64,000 nucleotides of DNA, from the NCBI GenBank assembly GCA_033060915.1, contig CM065377.1, forward strand, positions 60,689,683 through 60,753,682, in the 5' to 3' direction. A program made the position numbers and the translations under genes. This stretch comes from Euryodendron excelsum. Lineage: Eukaryota > Streptophyta > Magnoliopsida > Ericales > Pentaphylacaceae. The notes below the pieces were generated by a model. It did not search any database. It saw nothing but the letters and a program-made list of their open reading frames with translations, and had not been told where the DNA came from. Shown one piece after another: positions 56,825-64,000 of this stretch (the first letter of the stretch is position 1; each line of letters starts with the position of its first letter).

Positions 56825-57050
56825 AGACCGGGTGGTTCTGGAAACTAACGTCATCCAGGTAGCTTATTGGGATCGGGCGATATCGGGGACCAACACCTCA
56901 TCAAGTTCCAGACGGTTCACTTCTAGCACCTGCTAGCCCGCCAATGTAGAATGTCTATCATTTAGTAGTTCTCCGAGACCGGGCGTTCTCAGAAACCAAC
57001 ACCGCATAGGTAGTTTTCCGAGACCGGGCGGTTTTGGGAACCAACACCTA
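56825..57050 (+). repeat. Short diverged repeats in giant LTR
   Basis: The block GAGACCGGGCG(G)TT...GGGAACCAACACC recurs about four times (near 56827, 56872, 56972, 57022) with linked TAG-GTAG-TTTTC pieces; spacing about 45-100 bp. Confidence 0.65.
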
Positions 57051-57543
57051 GGTCAACACCGACGCCTGCTAGCCCGACTCAGTGAAAAATGACCAAACCC
57101 ACTCCTTGGGCCTCCAAGCACGTTTTGGGAAAGTTCAAAATCCCTCAAAACGATAAGTCCATCCTTCCAAAGTGTTGTTAAACTATTAGGCGTCCCCCGC
57201 ATGCCATTTGGTCCAAATCCAGTCCTATTCCGACTCACTCTGGTCAAAATGACCGTTTTGCCCTTGAACCCCTAAGCACCGCACAAACCCCGCCGAACGG
57301 TAAAAGACTCTTCCAAACCCATCCCTGAACAACCCTACACGCTTAACACAACATACCAAACCATTCCTAACCATTCCCAGCCAATCCTGGTCAAAATAAC
57401 CGTTTTGCTCCTGACAATCCAAACATGCCCCGAGACAACACCGGTCCTGGGATTTTGAGCAAAGGGTTTCACCATACACCCTTGTTTAACCCGAGGAGGA
57501 TCCTACGACACTAAACTCACACGACTTGATAAAAGTTCCTTGG

Positions 57544-58380
57544 AGCATCTCGCAGACGCTCCACCTAAATTGTCTTTCGTCCAGATTCCCTAGTTATAAC
57601 ACACCATCAACTAACTTGAGAAATGTGTAAATCAGAGAATTCTCGAAAGCTCGTTCATAGGTCTTTCCATCGATGTGGTTTGATTGGATAGATCGCTTCC
57701 CGAAGCCTTTCATCATATGGCTCAAACCCAGTTACCTTTGACAACCCCTAGAGCGTCTCACAGACGCTCTGCCATGATTAACTTTTCTCCAATTCCCTTA
57801 TTGAAACGCACCGCCAAACAACCTGAGAAATGCGTAAATCTGGGAATTCCCGAAAGTATTTCCAGAGTACTTTCCATCGGTACGGTCCGATCGAGTGGAT
57901 CGCTTCCTGAAGGCCTCGACCAAACGAAACGAAAACAGCCACTTTCAAACACCCTCGGAGCGTATCACAGATGCTCCGCAAAAGTGACCTTTTTGGCACA
58001 CTTCCCAAGACGATATACCACGCTTCCAAACATAATTCAAATTTCCTAAAAACATGAAAGTTCACCGGAAGCCCTGGGAGAACATCTCGAGTGCGACCGA
58101 TTCCCCGAAAACCTTCCCATTTAACTCAATTATCGAGGCAAAGTTTGGACGAACCTTCCCGGTGATGGAGCGTATGCTACATGCGCTCAAATTTTGATCA
58201 GATCGACCAACTTTCGACCAACAGTCGAGATTTATCTAGTACAATAGGTGCCACGTGTCATTCTGGTAATGGAAGAGTACCTGCGCATGTAGCACATGCG
58301 CTAGGCCTATTCCAGATTGCCTATAAATAGAGGCCTCCCCCTTTGTATATTCCAGGTCCGAAATTGATGCGAGGTTCTGT
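57544..58380 (+). repeat. ~208-bp tandem repeats in U3 of giant LTR
   Basis: Repeat starts marked by AGC(A/G)T(C/A)TC(G/A)CAGA(C/T)GCTC occur at 57544, 57752, 57959 and, more diverged, 58169, giving periods of 208, 207 and 210 bp. Shared internal blocks include GAGAAATG(T/C)GTAAATC and GATCGCTTCC. They precede the TATA box, like enhancer repeats. Confidence 0.85.
58322..58329 (+). promoter_or_regulatory. TATA box of giant LTR
   Basis: TATAAATA followed by GAGGCC, directly downstream of the 208-bp repeats. It would start transcription near 58355, giving U3 of ~1.7 kb and R-U5 of ~3.0 kb. Confidence 0.7.
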
Positions 58381-59574
58381 TGAAATCACTCCAGAAACTT
58401 GAATCATTACATATATTCCACCCCTCCAACACTTAAGCTAGATTCAACCTCTCTCAAGCCTATACACTCCACATACAAGGCCTCATACACACTTACACAC
58501 TCCACTCTAGCCTCTCAAGCCCTCTTGAAGTCACTCAAGCTTCAATCAAGACATCCATTGAAGACTACAAGTGTGTTGAAGGCAAAATGTGGTATCTCTT
58601 TCATATTTGTGTCTTCCTCCACTCTTCTCCCTCCTAGCCTATTTAGGCTATTCTCTATTTTAATCCCCATCTTCAACCCCCCTTTCTTGTATGCTTGAGC
58701 CAAGAGGGCTTTTAGATCATGCATAGAGGAAAGCAAGTGAGAGCCACCATGTAGGAGGACCTCTCACTAGCCTACTTTAAGATGGTATGGCCTAAGAGCC
58801 TCTTGTTTATGTGGTGTAGCCTAAAAGCCTTGTATGTGAATCATGACCCTTTGCATATTAATATTTTGATCATGTCTTGTGTGCTTGGCTTCATTTTATG
58901 CTTATTGTCATACTCTACAATGCTTACATTGCTCTTATTCTCATGCCATCTCCAAGCTCTATATTTCTTTCAAAAATTGTTCCAAAAGTTGGTCACTTGA
59001 AGTGTAGGATGAGATTTTAGGAATTATGACTCAGAAGACCTCCTACTAATCCCCTAACTTTCATTTTGGTATCATGACATTTTAATTTGCATAAGGGTTG
59101 CTTTCTAATTCTCTAATTTTTAAAATTTCCATTCTTTTAAGTGTAGTGGTTGGAATGGCCCCATAGAACCCTCTCTTGAGTGGTCTCCCTTTTGTTTGGC
59201 CATATGAACCCTTTCTTGATGGAATGGTCCCCTTGAAAAGTGGTTTTTAAAATTCTTCTCAAAAGATGATTTTCAAAAAGGCATTCTCTCCATCTTTGCA
59301 TCAAAAATGATTTTCTAAAAATTGTCATCATTATGTTGATTTTTGAAACCCCCACTCTTGTCTAGATAAAGATTATAATGACCATGAGGAAACCTTCCTT
59401 GGAATGGTCTCCAATCACCAACCATATAAACCATATTTTTGGCTAGAGTCAAAATTTTCATAGAAATAATCTTCAAAAAGATTGCCAACTAAGGTCCATA
59501 GCATAACATGTTTTGTTTTTTAAATCTCTTTCCAAGAGTACATAAAACCAACTTTCAAAACCATTCTACAATCT

Positions 59575-60018
59575 AACCCTAGGTTAACTTGACCCTAATT
59601 ACCCAACCCTAGGTTAACTTGACCCTAGTTATCCAACCCTAGGTTAACTTGACCCTAGTTGACCAACCCTAGGTTAACATGACCCTAGTTATCTAACCCT
59701 AGGTTAACTTGACTTTAGTTACCCAACCCTAGGTTAACTTAACCCTAGTTATCTAACCCTAGTTTAACTTGACCCTAGTTACCCCACCCTAGGTTAACTT
59801 GACTCTAGTTATCCAACCCTAGGTTAACTTGACCCTAGTTGACCAACCCTAGGTTAACTTGACCCAAGTTATCTAACCTTAGGTTAACTTGACCCTAGTT
59901 GTCCAACCCTAGGTTAACTAAACCCTAGTTTACTCACCTTAGGTTAACCCTACCCTAGTTAACTAACCCAAGTTAGTTAACCTTAGGTTACCCCTAACCC
60001 TAGGCTAACCCTACCTAG
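59575..60018 (+). repeat. 30-bp minisatellite with telobox-like AACCCTA core
   Basis: About 13 uniform units of exactly 30 bp (consensus halves AGGTTAACTTGACCC and TAGTTATCCAACCCT) run from 59575 to ~59970, then decay to 60018. Each unit carries AACCCTA, a permutation of the plant telomere heptamer and the core of the telobox. There are no spacers, so it is not a CRISPR-like array. Confidence 0.95.
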
Positions 60019-60504
60019 ATTTGTACACTTCAAGGTTCCAACTCTTGAACCCTTTTCTAAATGATCATTCAAACTTTCAAATTATCCTCATAACCTATTT
60101 TTCCAAAACTTCCCACTCTAATGATTTCAAAAACCCAACTCCATAAACCCTTCTAATGTTTTTACACTCCATCTTCAAGGCATTTCCAAAAACGTTTTTA
60201 AAAAGTTACGAACCTAAAGGGTTCCTAGCCCTCTCATGGCTAGGGATTCCAAGGAAAAGTGATAAATCAAGAACAACCTCCAAGGTTGTCCATATTAGGA
60301 TTCCAAATCTTTTGCCATTTCCAAAAACCACTTTAAAAAACTAATTCATCAAAACATTCCTCCAAGGTTTTCAAAATAAGACTTCAAAAACACTTTCAAG
60401 TTCTCTTGAGTCATGACAAAGCCTTTTTCCAAAACTCCTTTAAGGTGATCCAAAATCATTTTCAAAACACTCCACCATTCAATTTCAAGTCAAAACCTCT
60501 AAGA

Positions 60505-60628
60505 CCTCAAAGTGTTTTAAACTTTTTCAAAGATCTCAAAGTGTTTCAAACTTTTCCAAAGACCTCAAAGTGTCTTAAACTTTTTCAAAGACCCTAAAGT
60601 GTCTTCAAACCTTCCAAAGGCCCTAATG
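60505..60628 (+). repeat. ~31-bp tandem repeat (x4) in giant LTR
   Basis: Units of the form CAAAG(A/G)(T/C)C(T/C)(C/T)AAAGTGT followed by (C/T)TTNAAACTTTTN, four copies. Confidence 0.85.
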
Positions 60629-61381
60629 CGCCTATTTTCCATCGGGCTATTGCCCGAACTATGAATGACCTGATTCTCGCCAAATGAGATACGTAAGCAA
60701 CCTAAAATGGTGCGGTCATAACTTTTATTTCAATTCCAATCCCTTTTTCAAAAATTCCAATCAATTCCAAGTTTCAATTTCAAACTCTTTTAAAACCCTT
60801 ATTATTTTCAAACTTCTTCCAAAAACTTGCATCATGCATCATCCATCCGAAAAGTGATGACTAGATCCCGTCTTCAAAATTCTAAAGTGGATATTAAGTG
60901 GACAATGGTAACCGGTTATTCTAGTGAGTGAACAAAGGGTGATTAGACATGTAGATATTGAAAGGGTGGGGTAGGGTGATGATCTTAGGATATCTTCCCT
61001 TTACGTAACCAACACCCGAACCATAGATTTCTGTTTTCAAATGACCAAAATGGAGTTATTTTCCAAAAGGGCTTAAATCTTTCCAAAGATTGCCAAACCA
61101 CCTATTTTCTTAAAAACCCTCTCTTGAGGGAGTTTTCAAAACCTTTTCCAAAAAACCCTAAGTTGAATCTTCGGATTAACACTTAGTTTAGGTACCCTAA
61201 CTCACCTTAATCAAGTTAGGTGGCGACTCATATTTTTCTAAAAAGCCCTTAGTCAAACCAATTTTCAAACCTAGTCGTGCTTGTCCTTTAGGGAGGATGA
61301 GTTCTAGTGACAGAGTTCCGTGCTTTTGGTGTCTAAGCCGAAAGCACCTTAGACACCCAAAAACTGAGGCGCGACAATGGT

Positions 61382-62210
61382 CATATTGGAAGTCACCTGT
61401 AAGAATGAAATATTGCCAAAAATTGATATATCTGCCAATATTTAGAGGAAAATGTCATTCTTCCTTCGGTTTTTTTTACAGAAAATCTAATTACAATGAA
61501 GTATATGAATATTCTATATAAATTTTTTATTTGTATAGTATTACCCTTATTTCAATATTTCATTGATGTAATATTTGTTACTCTAAAAACTAACAGTAAT
61601 AGACCTTGTAATATGAGATTTAAGTCAAACCCATAATTACAAAAATAAGAAACAAAAGTGAGAAATGCTAGGTGAAACAAAAGCGAAAACACAGTAAAAA
61701 AATATAGAAAAAATGGGAAAAAAAAATGATTAAGAATTGATTGAGAACTTAATAGGAATCTTAGCAAGAAACTTTTACCAAACTTAAAAGTAAACCTTTA
61801 AGAAATTCAATGGAAACCTTTGAAAAATTTAGTAAAAATAGTTATAAATAAGTTAATAGATACTTAGTTGGAATTTAAGAACAAAATGCATAAAAAATAA
61901 TACTTCAAGTTTATATATAGTTTCCACCGAGTTTAGTAGAGTTTTTGGAATGTTTACCAAGTGTTTTCTTTAAGCATCTTAAAAGTACCATAAACATTTT
62001 TTAAGAATTTTTGAAATATTACCTCCAAAATTTAGAAACGAATATCGGTTATACCCATACCAAAAGTACGTTTTTATAGAAATACAGTTTCACCTTCTAA
62101 ATAAATTTCTCAATAACTATGGTAAAATCATATAAAAAGACATAAATTGCTCACTCGAATATAAGTCCCTTGCCACCTCTGTGCTGCCCAAAGCCAAAAT
62201 GAGTATTGTT
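61382..62210. other. Intergenic between two LTRs
   Basis: AT-rich, no gene. Resumes the sequence interrupted by the giant LTR at 56643 (ATGGT duplication). Confidence 0.5.
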
Positions 62211-63680
62211 TGTTGGAAAAATATTGTATAATGTTTCCTATATAAACTGTAACCATAATAAAGTGAAATGAAACATAATGATATTATTGTCTTGCAGTCA
62301 TCATAAAGTGAAATCAACAACATTAAATAATGTGTGTGAAATAACGTAATATGGTATATTCAACAAGTCATATATAATGAAATAATAAAATATGCGATAA
62401 AGATGATATCAAGTCGAGTGTTGCACACTCTCAGCTTAAGACAGATTCGTCCCTCACAAAGGTGCTCATAGGATGAACGGACGCCTATCTTCAAGATAAA
62501 ATGATCACAATCTTGAATAAATAGCACTACAATATTCAAGATTCAGTGAATCAATCTCATGATTCTACTCTCTCAATGTATGGAATGAATGTAACATGTA
62601 TGACATAAAATAATAGAATTTTTGTCTAATTCTATGCAGAATTATGACATTTAATTCATACAGAAACCTACGGCGTTTCTGATAAAATCAACATGATATG
62701 ATAAAGAACAAATAGCATTTTCTACACAGAAAACTGCAGTCATTCTGTAAAATTTCAACGCTGAAATTCACTACAGAAACACATAAGAAAATGATGGGAG
62801 TTCCACTGAAATTCATCACACAGAAAATATAAATAACAATTAACCAGATAGAAACCTGGATAGAAATTCGTACAGAATTTCTAAGTAAAAAACGAAGACG
62901 AGAATGGACTGATTGAACAGTCAGATATTTCCTGAAACAGTCGATGGACTCCTGGCAGCACTTCGCCGGAGATGAAAATGGACGTTGCCGTTGGAGAACG
63001 AGAAAGAGAAAGAGAGAGAGATGGAAAGATTGTCTCAAAACCCATATAAAACTGTATCTATTTTGGAGGGAAAATCTTTCTATATATAGAAAGAATAGCA
63101 CCCTTTCGAAATGGTGCCAGCCAAACGCGCCCTTTAGAAAGGTCGCAATCGTTGGAATTTAAATTTGAACAGGTTCGATACAACTCGGTCCACACTATTA
63201 TGGTTCAAACCGCATCCAAAAATATTAAACTCGGCCCAAGCCTTTTTAATATTATTTTAATCACACTCGCACTCGAACCGAACCAAGCCGAGCCGACAGG
63301 ACGGACAGGCAGGTGGTGGTGCACGCATGTGTGGTGTATTGGGTCAACCCATGGGTTCCATAGGTCTTCCCCCTTCCATAAAAGTGGGGTGCCCATTGGT
63401 GTCCAAATCGATCTTTAAACTTAGGCTTTATATACCCATCACTTTTTCCATAGAAAATCAATATGGGACAAGTCTTTAGTTCCACCCAAAACCATACTCA
63501 TGGTACCTACTTTAAAGGCCATTATCTCATTCAAACCTCCATGGATTTGAGCAAGTAAATGCTTATTTTTCATCTCTTCATGCAGGAGAATACAAAGCAT
63601 CTTGGACCCACTAAAAAGGACATGCAGGTCCCACCTTAACAATGGCTCAAAATTGGTGTTTCACACCAAATATTCCAACA
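62211..63680 (-). repeat. Probable 3' LTR of a minus-strand retrotransposon (~1.47 kb)
   Basis: On the minus strand the LTR would start TGTTGGAATATT (63680 down) right after the purine tract ATATGGGGGAT (63691-63681), and end AATATTTTTCCAACA at 62211, with matching TGTTGGAA / TTCCAACA ends. A minus-strand TATATAAA (63434-63427) sits ~250 bp inside. There is no matching 5-bp duplication at 63681, as expected if the interior continues to the right. The left boundary is less certain than the right. Confidence 0.6.
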
Positions 63681-64000
63681 ATCCCCCATATGAATGAGAT
63701 TGGCTGTCAAAAAATAATGCACAAAGAAATGCAGATGCAAATATGTAAAAGAGAGAGAGTAAAGCAGAAAGTTGCCGCATCAAGAAATGTAGCTTTTGGC
63801 TTTGAACCTTCCTTAGTGAAATACAATTGGGTTTATTGGCTGACCAGTGAACATGATGTCTTGAACTATTTTGCCATTTGTATAAATCGAGACAATAGTA
63901 CTCACATGGGTTTATTCTTTATCTAAGGTTGTATTCGGTTGTGTTCGTTTTGGCAATGAACTGTCCTGATTTCATGAGTGCTCTAGAGAATTGAAGCCTT
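63681..64000 (-). mobile_element. Interior of minus-strand retrotransposon, truncated by window end
   Basis: Begins with the polypurine tract of the element. The remaining ~300 bp shows no recognisable pol domain; the plus frame 63642-63926 is likely fortuitous. Sequence beyond the window is needed to classify it. Confidence 0.4.

Larger units (their letters stand above)
56644..61376 (+). mobile_element. Giant solo LTR (4733 bp), Ogre/Tat gypsy-like
   Basis: Begins TGTAAACACTCC, ends GGCGCGACA, and is flanked by a perfect 5-bp duplication ATGGT (56639-56643 and 61377-61381). No gag, pol or env homology is present in 4.7 kb. A TATA box lies at 58322-58329. The 3' end includes TGGCGACTCAT (61211-61221) and a GCGACA terminus, features I associate with Ogre/Tat-lineage Ty3/gypsy LTRs, which are known for multi-kilobase length. 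It is markedly GC-richer than its flanks, especially in 56650-58350. The family is inferred; the boundaries are well supported. Confidence 0.88.

Noticed and set aside
57684..58065. Open frames on both strands (up to 121 codons) in the giant LTR
   Set aside because: They fall in the 208-bp tandem repeats and recur with the repeat period; no protein similarity seen.
59575..60018. Regular 30-bp array resembling a CRISPR-like repeat
   Set aside because: Units are contiguous with no unique spacers, and the window is plant nuclear DNA; it is a minisatellite.
62688..63101. 137-codon minus-strand open frame
   Set aside because: Composition is biased, no known domain, and it lies in the proposed LTR R-U5 region.

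Overview
This is a nuclear window from a flowering plant. The genes have spliced, plant-type structures, three recognisable plant protein families are present, and repeats of plant type (Ty1/copia, Ty3/gypsy-like, MULE, Helitron, hAT MITE, RTE and L1 LINE, SINE) fill most of the rest. The host genes read like a eudicot or early-diverging angiosperm, and the very long introns suggest a TE-rich and possibly woody lineage. Species cannot be named from this sequence.

Layout. 1-4629: the 3' part of a decayed Ty1/copia retrotransposon (gag knuckle, protease, integrase, RT, RNase H) ending in a complete 3' LTR (4249-4629). 4630-13060: a nested stack. A ~0.35 kb repeat present twice (R1, R2) has been broken by later insertions. 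A 7.0 kb FAR1/MULE DNA transposon (about 4830-11849, ~140 bp TIRs) sits in R1. A 2.1 kb solo LTR (7079-9209, perfect 5-bp target duplication) sits inside the MULE. A 585 bp minus-strand Helitron (12413-12997) sits in R2. 14397-22399 (+): DRT111/SFPS-type splicing factor (G-patch plus RRM/UHM) in two exons separated by a 6.86 kb intron that holds an RTE-type LINE, tandem duplications and microsatellites. 24466-25314 (-): a two-exon gene with a BES1/BZR1-type DNA-binding domain. 25.8-39.2 kb: no supported protein gene, but MITEs, tRNA-derived SINEs (three within 1 kb near 37 kb), and an LTR at 32105-32886. 39695-49553 (-): a KxDL-motif (KXD1/BORCS-type) gene. Its 123 codons are spread over about 9.9 kb in three exons, with two hAT-type MITEs, a foldback element, an L1 LINE fragment and a SINE in its introns. 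50-56.6 kb: AT-rich intergenic DNA with tandem duplications and paired MITEs. 56644-61376: a 4.7 kb solo LTR (perfect 5-bp duplication ATGGT) resembling the giant LTRs of Ogre/Tat-type gypsy elements, with 208-bp upstream repeats and a 30-bp telobox-like minisatellite. 62211-64000: a probable minus-strand 3' LTR and the start of the element interior, cut by the window end.

The three host genes are ordinary housekeeping or regulatory plant genes and do not form an operon or cluster. No defence system, biosynthetic cluster or other clearly new functional system was found. The most informative content is the transposon stratigraphy: the R1/R2 pair gives each insertion an internal 'empty site' control, so insertion order and boundaries can be read from the sequence. 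The giant LTR with its repeat arrays, and an unidentified coding-like exon carried at the 5' end of the MULE, are the least explained pieces.
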